This document shows positions 7,974 to 19,855 of a stretch of DNA of 50,209 bases, piece by piece. This stretch comes from Pseudomonas caspiana. Its GTDB lineage: Bacteria; Pseudomonadota; Gammaproteobacteria; Pseudomonadales; Pseudomonadaceae. The translations under genes and the position numbers were made by a program. The notes under the pieces are model-generated. The model was not told the origin of the DNA. It made no database searches and saw only the letters and a list, made by a program, of their open reading frames with translations. Location of the stretch: assembly GCF_002158995.1 (NCBI RefSeq), contig NZ_LOHF01000032.1, positions 1-50,209 on the forward strand. Direction: 5' to 3'. Position 1 is the stretch's first letter. Each line of letters starts with the position of its first letter.

Positions 7974-10346
7974 ATGAAACGTCTGCTGCTAACTGCGGTT
8001 CTTGCCGTACTGATGATTGCCGAAGTTCACGCCGAGTCCTTCACTATCTCCGATATCCGTGTCAATGGCCTGCAGCGGGTATCCGCGGGCAGTGTATTTG
8101 GTGCGTTGCCGCTGAACGTGGGCGAGCAAGCGGATGATGGTCGTCTGGTGGATGCCACTCGCGCACTGTTTAAAACCGGATTCTTCCAGGATATCCAGTT
8201 GGGTCGTGATGGTAATGTGCTGGTCATCACCGTCGTCGAGCGTCCATCTGTCGCCAGTATCGAAATCGAAGGTAACAAGGCCATCTCCACTGAAGACCTG
8301 ATGAAAGGTCTGAAACAGTCGGGTCTGGCTGAAGGCGAAATCTTCCAGCGGGCAACACTTGAAGGTGTGCGTAACGAACTGCAGCGCCAGTATGTTGCTC
8401 AGGGTCGTTACTCGGCTGAAGTCGCGACGGAAGTCGTCGCCCAGCCACGCAACCGGGTTGGCCTGAAGATCAACATCAACGAAGGCACGGTCGCCTCGAT
8501 CCAGCACATCAATGTGGTGGGTAACAGCGTTTTCCCTGATGAAGACCTGATCGACCTTTTCGAATTGAAGACCACCAACTGGCTTTCTTTCTTCAAGAAC
8601 GACGACAAGTACGCCCGGGAAAAACTTTCCGGCGACCTCGAACGTCTGCGTTCCTACTATCTTGATCGCGGCTATATCAATATGGATATCGCCTCGACTC
8701 AGGTATCGATCACGCCTGACAAGAAAAACGTTTACATCACGGTCAACGTCAACGAAGGCCAGAAGTACAGCGTCAAGTCGGTCAAGTTGAGCGGCGACCT
8801 CAAGGTGCCGGAAGATCAGGTCAAGTCCCTGTTGCTGGTCAAGCCAGGTCAGGTGTTCTCGCGTAAAGTGATGACCACTACCTCCGAGCTGATCACCCGT
8901 CGTCTGGGTAACGAAGGCTATACCTTCGCCAACGTGAACGGCGTTCCGACTCCAAATGACGAAGATCACACTGTCGACATCACCTTCGTGGTTGATCCAG
9001 GCAAGCGTGCTTATGTGAACCGGATCAACTTCCGCGGCAACACCAAGTCTGCCGACGAAGTACTGCGCCGTGAAATGCGTCAAATGGAAGGCGGCTGGGC
9101 TTCGACCTATCTGATCGACCAGTCCAAGACTCGTCTGGATCGTCTGGGCTTCTTTAAGGAAGTGAACGTCGAGACACCGCCAGTACCGGGTACTGACGAT
9201 CAGGTCGACGTTAACTATGCCGTAGAAGAGCAGGCATCCGGTTCGATTACCGCCAGCGTCGGTTTCGCCCAGAGCGCCGGTCTGATCCTTGGTGGTTCGA
9301 TCAGCCAGAACAACTTCCTCGGTACAGGTAACAGGGTCAGCATCGGTTTGACTCGTAGCGAATACCAGAGCCGTTACAACTTCAGCTATGTCGATCCGTA
9401 CTGGACTGCTGATGGCGTGAGCCTGGGCTACAACGCGTTCTATCGCACCACCGACTATGACGATCTGGACGTCGATGTTGCGAGCTACGCAGTAGACAGT
9501 CTCGGTGCTGGCATCAGCATGGGTTACCCGATCAACGAAACCTCGCGCCTGACTTACGGCCTGACCGTGCAGCAGGACGAAATCAAGACCGGTACCTATA
9601 CCGTCGACGAAATCTTTGACTTTGTCGACAAGGAAGGCGACAAGTACCTGAACTTCAAGGGTTCGATCGGCTGGTCCGAGTCGACTCTGAACAAAGGTGT
9701 ACTGGCAACTCGCGGTCACTCACAGAGCCTGACGCTGGAAACCACGCTGCCGGGTAGCGACCTGTCGTTCTACAAGCTCGACTACCGCGCCCAGTACTTC
9801 CACCCGATCACCGACAACTACACCCTGCGTCTGCACACAGAACTGGGTTATGGCGACGGCTACGGTTCGACCTCCGGTCTGCCGTTCTACGAGAACTACT
9901 ACGCCGGTGGCTTCAACTCGGTTCGTGGTTTCAAGGACAGCACTCTTGGTCCGCGCAGTACGCCTAGCAGTGGTACTCGTCCAGGCACGCGAGTTGACCC
10001 GGATCAGGATCCGCTTCCGTTCGGCGGCAACGTTCTCGTTCAAGGTGGCGTAGAGGTGATGTTCCCTCTGCCATTCATTAAGGACCAGCGTTCCCTGCGT
10101 ACCTCCCTGTTCTGGGACGTGGGTAACGTGTTTGACACCAACTGCGATTCCAACCGGACACGCAATGGCGAGAAAGTTGAATGTAACGACATCGACTTTT
10201 CCGGCATGGCCAGTTCCGTTGGTGTAGGTGTTACCTGGATTACCGCTCTCGGTCCTCTGAGCTTCGCCCTGGCGATGCCGATCAAGAAACCGGATGACGA
10301 TACCGAAACCCAGGTTTTCCAATTTTCCCTTGGTCAGACTTTCTAA
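7974..10346 (+). CDS. bamA: Outer membrane protein assembly factor BamA
   Basis: Central Omp85 component of the BAM complex, which folds beta-barrel proteins into the outer membrane. The 790-residue precursor begins with the signal peptide MKRLLLTAVLAVLMIAEVHA, then five POTRA domains (about residues 22-420), then a 16-strand barrel. The conserved loop-6 motif VRGF appears in GGFNSVRGFKDS, and the chain ends in FSLGQTF with C-terminal Phe, the usual barrel signature. ATG at 7974 follows AAAGGAC. An in-frame codon at 7947 would put residues before the signal peptide. skp follows, encoding a periplasmic chaperone for the same route. Confidence 0.97.
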   Translation: MKRLLLTAVLAVLMIAEVHAESFTISDIRVNGLQRVSAGSVFGALPLNVGEQADDGRLVDATRALFKTGFFQDIQLGRDGNVLVITVVERPSVASIEIEGNKAISTEDLMKGLKQSGLAEGEIFQRATLEGVRNELQRQYVAQGRYSAEVATEVVAQPRNRVGLKININEGTVASIQHINVVGNSVFPDEDLIDLFELKTTNWLSFFKNDDKYAREKLSGDLERLRSYYLDRGYINMDIASTQVSITPDKKNVYITVNVNEGQKYSVKSVKLSGDLKVPEDQVKSLLLVKPGQVFSRKVMTTTSELITRRLGNEGYTFANVNGVPTPNDEDHTVDITFVVDPGKRAYVNRINFRGNTKSADEVLRREMRQMEGGWASTYLIDQSKTRLDRLGFFKEVNVETPPVPGTDDQVDVNYAVEEQASGSITASVGFAQSAGLILGGSISQNNFLGTGNRVSIGLTRSEYQSRYNFSYVDPYWTADGVSLGYNAFYRTTDYDDLDVDVASYAVDSLGAGISMGYPINETSRLTYGLTVQQDEIKTGTYTVDEIFDFVDKEGDKYLNFKGSIGWSESTLNKGVLATRGHSQSLTLETTLPGSDLSFYKLDYRAQYFHPITDNYTLRLHTELGYGDGYGSTSGLPFYENYYAGGFNSVRGFKDSTLGPRSTPSSGTRPGTRVDPDQDPLPFGGNVLVQGGVEVMFPLPFIKDQRSLRTSLFWDVGNVFDTNCDSNRTRNGEKVECNDIDFSGMASSVGVGVTWITALGPLSFALAMPIKKPDDDTETQVFQFSLGQTF

Positions 10347-10391
10347 GCGTCTGACTTTGGATAACGACAGCGAATTTTGTAGGAGTGCATC

Positions 10392-10895
10392 GTGCGTAAG
10401 TTGACCCAATTGGTACTGCTGGCAACCGTTCTCGCAGCAGGCCCGGCTTTTGCCGACATGAAAATTGCCGTTTTGAACTATCAAATGGCCTTGCTTGAAT
10501 CTGATGCGGCCAAGAAATATGCCGTTGATGCCGAGAAGAAGTTCGGTCCGCAACTGACCAAACTGAAAACTCTGGAAAGCAGCGCCAAAGGTATCCAGGA
10601 CCGTCTGGTTAGTGGTGGCGACAAAATGGCCCAGCCTGAACGCGAACGTCTTGAACTTGAGTTCAAGCAAAAAGCACGTGACTTCCAGTTCCAGTCCAAG
10701 GAACTGAACGAAGCCAAAGCTGTTGCTGACCGTGAAATGCTCAAGCAACTCAAGCCTAAGCTGGATCAGGCAGTGGAAGAAGTGATCAAGAAGGGTGCAT
10801 TTGACCTGGTCTTCGAGCGCGGTGCAGTGATTGACGTCAAGCCACAGTATGACGTTACTCGCCAGGTCATCGAGCGCATGAACCAGCTGAAGTAA
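10392..10895 (+). CDS. skp: Periplasmic chaperone Skp (OmpH family)
   Basis: Holds unfolded outer-membrane proteins in the periplasm on their way to BamA. The 167-residue precursor has a signal peptide, MRKLTQLVLLATVLAAGPAFA, followed by a mostly helical, Lys/Glu-rich region that forms the trimer's tentacle arms (about residues 40-120). Its C-terminal part resembles the OmpH core (VIKKGAFDLVFERGAVID). The start is GTG with a strong TAGGAG site. It lies 45 bases after bamA and 3 bases before lpxD. Confidence 0.95.
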   Translation: MRKLTQLVLLATVLAAGPAFADMKIAVLNYQMALLESDAAKKYAVDAEKKFGPQLTKLKTLESSAKGIQDRLVSGGDKMAQPERERLELEFKQKARDFQFQSKELNEAKAVADREMLKQLKPKLDQAVEEVIKKGAFDLVFERGAVIDVKPQYDVTRQVIERMNQLK

Positions 10896-10898
10896 CCT

Positions 10899-11954
10899 AT
10901 GACCGCTACTATCAAGCTCGGTCAGTTGGCCGAGTTCCTGGGCGCCACGCTACGTGGCGCCGAGGATAAAGAAATTACCGGGCTGGCCACTTTGCAAGAG
11001 GCCGGTCCAGGTCAGGTCAGCTTCCTGGCAAATCCGCAATACCGTAAATTCCTCGTTGATACCCAAGCCTCTGCGGTGCTTTTGAAGCCTACTGATGCGG
11101 ATTCGTATACTGGCAACGCGTTGCTGGTACCGGATCCCTATCTGGCCTACGCGCGCATTTCCCATCTGTTCGATCCCAAGCCCAAGGCCGTTGCCGGAAT
11201 TCATCCGACAGCCGTCGTTGCTGACGATGCACAGATTGATCCTGCTGCCAGCATCGGCGCTTTTGCCGTTGTCGAGAGCGGGGCGAAAATCGCTGCGGGC
11301 GTTACCGTCGGTGCCCAGTGCTTCATCGGTGCCCGGTGCGAAATCGGCGAAGGTGGCTGGCTGGCTCCGCGGGTCACGCTCTATCACGATGTGCGCATCG
11401 GCAAGCGTGTGGTCATTCAGTCGGGTGCTGTTCTTGGTGGTGAGGGCTTCGGCTTTGCCAATGAGAAGGGGGTCTGGCAGAAAATCGCGCAGATAGGCGG
11501 CGTATTGATCGGCGATGACGTGGAAATTGGCGTAAACACAGCCATCGACCGCGGTGCATTGGCTGATACACGAATCGGTAACGGTGTGAAGCTGGATAAC
11601 CAGATCCAGATCGCTCACAACGTACAGGTTGGTGATCACACGGCCATGGCAGCATGTGTCGGCATTTCCGGAAGTACCAAAATCGGTAAGCATTGCATGC
11701 TGGCCGGTGGCGTAGGACTGGTTGGGCATATCGATATCTGTGACGGTGTGTTTATCACCGGCATGACGATGGTGACCCACTCCATCACTGAGCCAGGTTC
11801 CTATTCTTCAGGAACGGCGATGCAGCCAGCAGGCGAGTGGCGCAAGAGCGCGGCACGTATTCGCAAGCTCGACGAGATGGCACGTCGACTGCAAAAGCTG
11901 GAAAAGATTGTTGAGGGAGTGACCTCAGGCGTTAATGCTTCATCAGATGGCTGA
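10899..11954 (+). CDS. lpxD: UDP-3-O-(3-hydroxyacyl)glucosamine N-acyltransferase
   Basis: Adds the second 3-hydroxyacyl chain, from acyl-ACP, to UDP-3-O-acyl-glucosamine in lipid A synthesis. The 351-residue protein has an N-terminal uridine-binding domain (residues 1-100), a left-handed beta-helix of hexapeptide repeats (about 105-300), and a C-terminal helix predicted by RRLQKLEKIVEGV. The catalytic His sits in QIAHNVQVGDHTAMA. It is cotranscribed with skp, fabZ, lpxA and lpxB. Confidence 0.96.
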   Translation: MTATIKLGQLAEFLGATLRGAEDKEITGLATLQEAGPGQVSFLANPQYRKFLVDTQASAVLLKPTDADSYTGNALLVPDPYLAYARISHLFDPKPKAVAGIHPTAVVADDAQIDPAASIGAFAVVESGAKIAAGVTVGAQCFIGARCEIGEGGWLAPRVTLYHDVRIGKRVVIQSGAVLGGEGFGFANEKGVWQKIAQIGGVLIGDDVEIGVNTAIDRGALADTRIGNGVKLDNQIQIAHNVQVGDHTAMAACVGISGSTKIGKHCMLAGGVGLVGHIDICDGVFITGMTMVTHSITEPGSYSSGTAMQPAGEWRKSAARIRKLDEMARRLQKLEKIVEGVTSGVNASSDG

Positions 11955-12065
11955 TACTTTTTTCATATCAAGCGTGCACTGCCGATAAATTGCTTCCTTG
12001 ATTTGCAGAGGAGTGCAGCGCAACTGCCGCGCACTCCTAATCTTGACTACAGGCTTCCCCTCGAA

Positions 12066-12506
12066 ATGATGGACATCAACGAAATTCGCGAATACCTGCC
12101 GCACCGCTACCCGTTCCTGCTGGTAGACCGCGTAGTGGAACTCGACGTCGAGAACAAAAGCATTCGCGCTTATAAAAACGTCAGCATCAATGAGCCGTTT
12201 TTCAACGGTCACTTTCCAGCGCATCCAATCATGCCGGGCGTGCTGATCATTGAAGCGATGGCTCAGGCTGCTGGTATCCTTGGTTTCAAGATGCTGGGCG
12301 CAAAGCCTGCTGATGGCACGCTGTATTATTTCGTAGGCTCGGACAAACTGCGTTTCCGCCAGCCAGTGCTGCCGGGCGACCAACTGATTCTTGAAGCGAA
12401 GTTCTTGAGCTGCAAGCGTCAGATCTGGAAGTTTGAGTGCAGCGCCTCGGTCGACGGCAAGCCGGTTTGCTCCGCGGAAATCATCTGTGCGGAACGTAAA
12501 CTATGA
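12066..12506 (+). CDS. fabZ: 3-hydroxyacyl-ACP dehydratase FabZ
   Basis: Dehydrates 3-hydroxyacyl-ACP in fatty acid elongation and competes with LpxA/LpxD for that substrate. It is a hotdog-fold protein of 146 residues. The active site is in FNGHFPAHPIMPGVLIIEA (catalytic His) and EAMAQAAG (Glu). I chose the first of two tandem ATG codons (12066 and 12069), which gives MMDINEIREYLPHRYPF as in other pseudomonads. The region just before it lacks a clear Shine-Dalgarno, which is unusual here. The frame is open back to 12003, but that extension does not look like the family. It overlaps lpxA by ATGA. Confidence 0.95.
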   Translation: MMDINEIREYLPHRYPFLLVDRVVELDVENKSIRAYKNVSINEPFFNGHFPAHPIMPGVLIIEAMAQAAGILGFKMLGAKPADGTLYYFVGSDKLRFRQPVLPGDQLILEAKFLSCKRQIWKFECSASVDGKPVCSAEIICAERKL

Positions 12507-13279
12507 GTTTAATTGACCCTCGCGCAATCATCGATCCGACAGCCGTTCTGGCTGACAATGTGGAGGTCGGCCCGTGGTCGATCATCGGAGCCGGTGTGGA
12601 AATTGGCGAGGGTACAGTGGTTGGTCCTCACGTGATTTTGCGTGGCCCGACCCGGATCGGTAAGCACAATCGTATCTACCAGTTTTCATCGGTGGGCGAG
12701 GACACGCCTGATCTCAAGTACAAAGGTGAAGCGACGCGTCTGGTCATTGGCGATCACAATGTAATTCGTGAAGGCGTGACGATACATCGCGGCACCGTTC
12801 AGGACCGCGCCGAAACCACGATTGGTGACCACAACCTGATCATGGCCTATGCACACATCGGTCATGACAGCGTCATCGGCAATAACTGCATTCTGGTCAA
12901 CAACACTGCGTTGGCGGGTCATGTGCACGTCGCAGATTGGGCGATCCTTTCCGGTTTCACTTTGGTCCATCAGTACTGTCACATCGGCGCTCATAGCTTT
13001 TCCGGCATGGGTACCGCGATTGGTAAGGATGTTCCTGCGTTTGTTACCGTGTTCGGCAACCCGGCCGAAGCCCGGAGCATGAACTTCGAGGGCATGCGCC
13101 GTCGTGGCTTCAGCGAAGAAGCCATTCACGCGTTGCGCCGTGCCTACAAGGTGGTTTATCGCCAAGGGCTGACGGTTGACCAGGCCATTGCCGAGTTGGC
13201 TGAGCCTGCTGCCCAGTTCCCGGAGGTCGCTGTGTTTCTTGAGTCTATCCAGACCTCGACCCGCGGCATCACCCGCTAG
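12503..13279 (+). CDS. lpxA: Acyl-ACP--UDP-N-acetylglucosamine O-acyltransferase
   Basis: First enzyme of lipid A synthesis. It transfers a 3-hydroxyacyl chain from ACP to UDP-GlcNAc. The 258-residue protein is almost entirely hexapeptide-repeat beta-helix (about residues 1-190) followed by a helical C-terminus. The catalytic His lies in MAYAHIGHDSVIGN, and GVTIHRGT is also conserved. Start overlaps the fabZ stop (ATGA), and lpxB starts 2 bases after its stop. Confidence 0.97.
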   Translation: MSLIDPRAIIDPTAVLADNVEVGPWSIIGAGVEIGEGTVVGPHVILRGPTRIGKHNRIYQFSSVGEDTPDLKYKGEATRLVIGDHNVIREGVTIHRGTVQDRAETTIGDHNLIMAYAHIGHDSVIGNNCILVNNTALAGHVHVADWAILSGFTLVHQYCHIGAHSFSGMGTAIGKDVPAFVTVFGNPAEARSMNFEGMRRRGFSEEAIHALRRAYKVVYRQGLTVDQAIAELAEPAAQFPEVAVFLESIQTSTRGITR

Positions 13280-13281
13280 TC

Positions 13282-14421
13282 ATGCCCAGCGTATTGCGTG
13301 TCGCTTTGGTCGCGGGCGAAGCGTCCGGGGATATTCTCGGATCCGGTCTTATGCGTGCCATCAAGGCGCGTCACCCTCAGGTTGAGTTCATTGGAGTCGG
13401 CGGTCCGCTGATGGAAGCCGAAGGTATGGCGTCCTTGTTCCCGATGGAGCGCCTTTCGGTCATGGGCCTGGTTGAGGTGTTGGGTCGTTTGCGTGAGTTG
13501 CTGGCCAAACGTAAAGCACTCATCCAGACCCTTATCGAGCAAAAGCCAGATGTCTTTATTGGCATTGATGCTCCTGATTTCACCCTCAACATCGAACTTC
13601 AATTGCGTCGTGCCGGTATCAAGACGGTTCATTACGTCAGCCCGTCGGTCTGGGCGTGGCGTCAGAAGCGCGTCCTGAAGATCCGTGAAGGCTGCGACCT
13701 GATGTTGACGTTGCTGCCCTTTGAAGCTCGTTTCTATGAAGAGAAGGGCGTGCCGGTCAGGTTTGTCGGGCATCCTTTGGCCGATACCATCCCGTTGCAG
13801 GCCGATCGTGCTGCTGCTCGTGCCGAACTAGGCATCGGTGAGGGGCCGGTCGTTGCGCTGATGCCGGGCAGTCGTGGTGGTGAAGTCGGACGTCTGGGCA
13901 GCTTGTTCTTCGACGCTGCCGAGCGTTTGCAGGCTGTGCGTCCAGAGGTTAGATTCGTCTTGCCCTGTGCAAGCCCCCAGCGTCGTGCGCAGATCGAACA
14001 ATTGTTGCAAGGGCGTGATCTGCAGGTGTTACTGCTCGACGGTCGCTCTCATGTAGCGCTTGCCGCTTGTGATGCGGTACTGATTGCATCGGGAACGGCG
14101 ACTCTGGAAGCGCTGCTGTACAAACGCCCCATGGTGGTTGCCTATCGCATGGCACCGCTTACCTTTTGGATACTCAAGCGTCTGGTGAAAAGTCCTTACG
14201 TCTCGTTGCCCAATCTTCTAGCTCAGCGGCTGTTGGTGCCGGAGTTATTGCAGGATGACGCCACTGCTGATGCATTGGTGCAGCAATTGCTGCCGCTTCT
14301 GGATGATGGCCTGGTGCAGACTGAGGGTTTTGACGAAATACACCGGACCTTGCGTCGCGATGCCTCCAATCAGGCCGCCGAAGCGGTGTTAGACCTGATT
14401 GGCCGTTCGCCTTCATTGTGA
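13282..14421 (+). CDS. lpxB: Lipid-A-disaccharide synthase
   Basis: GT19 glycosyltransferase that condenses UDP-2,3-diacylglucosamine with lipid X to give the lipid A disaccharide, at the inner face of the cytoplasmic membrane. The N-terminal signature VALVAGEASGDILGSGLM is present, followed by FIGIDAPDF, YVSPSVWAWRQ and LMPGSRGGEVGRL. The 379-residue length is normal. Its TGA overlaps a GTG of the next frame, so rnhB is probably translated from the same message. Confidence 0.97.
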   Translation: MPSVLRVALVAGEASGDILGSGLMRAIKARHPQVEFIGVGGPLMEAEGMASLFPMERLSVMGLVEVLGRLRELLAKRKALIQTLIEQKPDVFIGIDAPDFTLNIELQLRRAGIKTVHYVSPSVWAWRQKRVLKIREGCDLMLTLLPFEARFYEEKGVPVRFVGHPLADTIPLQADRAAARAELGIGEGPVVALMPGSRGGEVGRLGSLFFDAAERLQAVRPEVRFVLPCASPQRRAQIEQLLQGRDLQVLLLDGRSHVALAACDAVLIASGTATLEALLYKRPMVVAYRMAPLTFWILKRLVKSPYVSLPNLLAQRLLVPELLQDDATADALVQQLLPLLDDGLVQTEGFDEIHRTLRRDASNQAAEAVLDLIGRSPSL

Positions 14422-14432
14422 GTTCACGTTCA

Positions 14433-15083
14433 ATGCAAATAGGTCTGGATTTCAATCTCGTTGAAGAGCTGGTTGCCGGTGTTGACGAAGTGGGCCGTGG
14501 TCCGCTTTGTGGTGCTGTGGTGACTGCGGCGGTGATTCTCGATCCGCGCCGCCCGATTCTGGGCCTCAATGACTCGAAGAAGCTGACAGAAGCCAAGCGC
14601 GAACTGCTTTTCGATGAGATTTGCGAGAAAGCGCTGTCCTGGCATATTGCCCGGGCGGAAGTCGAAGAGATTGATGAGTTGAACATCCTGCATGCCACCA
14701 TGCTCGCCATGAAACGTGCAGTGGAAGGCCTGATGATCACGCCGAAACTGGCCTTGATCGACGGCAATCGTTGCCCGCAGTTGTCGGTTCCTAGCGCGCC
14801 GGTAGTCCAGGGCGATTCCAAGGTTCCGGCAATTGCCGCTGCTTCCATTCTGGCCAAGGTCAGTCGTGACCGTGAGATGGCCGCCATGGAGCTGAAATAT
14901 CCCGGCTACGGGATCGGCGGACACAAGGGCTATCCGACACCGGTGCATCTCGAAGCCCTTGCGCGTCTTGGGCCTACGCCGATTCACAGGCGCTCATTCG
15001 GGCCGGTGCGTGCTGCCTATGCAGCGCGGGATGCAATGATCCAGTCAACGATGTCTTCGACGTCGATTTTCCCATTGAGCTGA
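14433..15083 (+). CDS. rnhB: Ribonuclease HII
   Basis: Removes RNA from RNA-DNA hybrids, including single ribonucleotides in DNA. The active-site segment VAGVDEVGRGPLCGAV carries the first catalytic Asp-Glu pair, and further conserved motifs are LNDSKKLTEAKR, LALIDGN and ASILAKVSRDREM. ATG at 14433 gives MQIGLDFNLVEELVAG, matching other Pseudomonas starts (216 residues). A GTG at 14418 overlapping the lpxB stop would add five residues and cannot be excluded. The last residues differ from relatives I remember. Confidence 0.94.
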   Translation: MQIGLDFNLVEELVAGVDEVGRGPLCGAVVTAAVILDPRRPILGLNDSKKLTEAKRELLFDEICEKALSWHIARAEVEEIDELNILHATMLAMKRAVEGLMITPKLALIDGNRCPQLSVPSAPVVQGDSKVPAIAAASILAKVSRDREMAAMELKYPGYGIGGHKGYPTPVHLEALARLGPTPIHRRSFGPVRAAYAARDAMIQSTMSSTSIFPLS

Positions 15084-15104
15084 CAGTGGGCTGATGTTTT
15101 GCCA

Positions 15105-15135
15105 AAGGCCCGGTACAATCCGGGCCTTCGTTTTT
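15105..15135 (+). terminator. rnhB/dnaE intergenic terminator
   Basis: AAGGCCCGG at 15105-15113 pairs with CCGGGCCTT at 15120-15128 and is followed by CGTTTTTG. It ends the envelope cluster before dnaE. Confidence 0.8.
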
Positions 15136-15157
15136 GTTCTAGCGCTATAGGATCTCC

Positions 15158-18679
<3,522 letters not shown>

Positions 18680-18791
18680 AAGCATCAGCCCAGAATTTTT
18701 AAACTCGACCTGAATGCGCCTGTTCCCGTAAGGTAAGGCGCTAACGGATCAACCGGCCGGCCTCTTGGCCGTCGACCCAAGACGGATGCCT

Positions 18792-19739
18792 ATGAACCCG
18801 AATTTTCTTGATTTCGAACAGCCGATCGCTGACCTGCAAGCCAAGATTGAAGAATTGCGCTTGGTGGGTAATGACAACTCGCTGAACATCGGCGACGAAA
18901 TCTCGCGACTGCAAGACAAGAGCAACACGCTGACCGAAAGCATTTTCGGCAACCTGACGAGTTGGCAGATTGCACGCATGGCGCGTCACCCGCGTCGTCC
19001 GTACACCCTGGACTACATTCAGCACATCTTCACCGAGTTCGATGAGCTGCACGGCGACCGTCACTTCTCCGACGACGCTGCAATCGTCGGCGGTATTGCA
19101 CGTCTGGAAGGCCAGCCAGTGATGGTGATCGGTCATCAGAAAGGCCGTGAAGTGCGTGAGAAGGTTCGTCGTAACTTCGGCATGCCGCGTCCTGAAGGCT
19201 ATCGCAAAGCCTGTCGTCTGATGGAAATGGCCGAGCGTTTCAAAATGCCGATCCTGACCTTCATCGACACGCCGGGCGCATACCCGGGTATCGACGCTGA
19301 AGAGCGTAACCAGAGCGAAGCGATCGCCTGGAACCTGCGCGTCATGGCGCGCCTGAAAACGCCAATCATCGCCACTGTTATTGGTGAAGGCGGTTCTGGC
19401 GGCGCATTGGCTATCGGTGTCTGCGATCAGTTGAACATGCTGCAGTACTCCACCTACGCGGTGATCTCGCCGGAAGGCTGCGCATCGATTCTGTGGAAAA
19501 CCGCGGAAAAAGCACCTGATGCTGCTGAAGCCATGGGCATCACGGCTGATCGTCTGAAAGGTCTGGGTATTGTTGATAAGGTCATCGCCGAGCCTCTGGG
19601 CGGCGCACATCGCGACCCGGCCGCCGCTGCGCTGGAAATCCGTCAGGAATTGAGCAGCCAGTTGGCGATGCTCAAGAAGTTCGACAACGATGCGCTGCTG
19701 GCTCGTCGTTATGAGCGCTTGATGAGCTACGGCCTCTGA
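18792..19739 (+). CDS. accA: Acetyl-CoA carboxylase carboxyltransferase subunit alpha
   Basis: With AccD it transfers the carboxyl group from biotin to acetyl-CoA, making malonyl-CoA for fatty acid synthesis. The 315-residue protein starts MNPNFLDFEQPIADLQAKI and has the crotonase-type core with TFIDTPGAYPGIDAEERNQ and the oxyanion-forming GEGGSGGALAIGV. ATG at 18792 fits the family start. In-frame upstream codons (TTG 18765, ATG 18786) would add residues other pseudomonads lack. A REP-like inverted repeat follows the stop. Confidence 0.96.
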   Translation: MNPNFLDFEQPIADLQAKIEELRLVGNDNSLNIGDEISRLQDKSNTLTESIFGNLTSWQIARMARHPRRPYTLDYIQHIFTEFDELHGDRHFSDDAAIVGGIARLEGQPVMVIGHQKGREVREKVRRNFGMPRPEGYRKACRLMEMAERFKMPILTFIDTPGAYPGIDAEERNQSEAIAWNLRVMARLKTPIIATVIGEGGSGGALAIGVCDQLNMLQYSTYAVISPEGCASILWKTAEKAPDAAEAMGITADRLKGLGIVDKVIAEPLGGAHRDPAAAALEIRQELSSQLAMLKKFDNDALLARRYERLMSYGL

Positions 19740-19756
19740 TTCAGAGCCTTTGATCT

Positions 19757-19830
19757 TGTAGGAGCTGCCGAAGGTTGCGAATTGCGCAGTCCCGGGCATG
19801 CCGCCATCGCAGCCTTTGGCAGCTCCTGCA
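19757..19830. repeat. REP-type inverted repeat between accA and tilS
   Basis: A left arm beginning TGTAGGAGCTGCCGAAGG (19757) faces a right arm ending GGCAGCTCCTGCA (19830). The same arm recurs at 42621 and 49573. This is the Pseudomonas REP family form (GTAGGAGC core). It can fold as an RNA hairpin and may help end the accA transcript. Confidence 0.85.
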
Positions 19831-19855
19831 TCAATGCTCCGAGCGACAGAAATCT

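Noticed and set aside
7989..9719. 576-residue minus-strand ORF opposite bamA
   Set aside because: Antisense shadow of bamA without start signals or domain motifs.
19775..19855. N-terminal extension of tilS
   Set aside because: The extra 27 codons are encoded by a REP repeat and do not resemble the family start.
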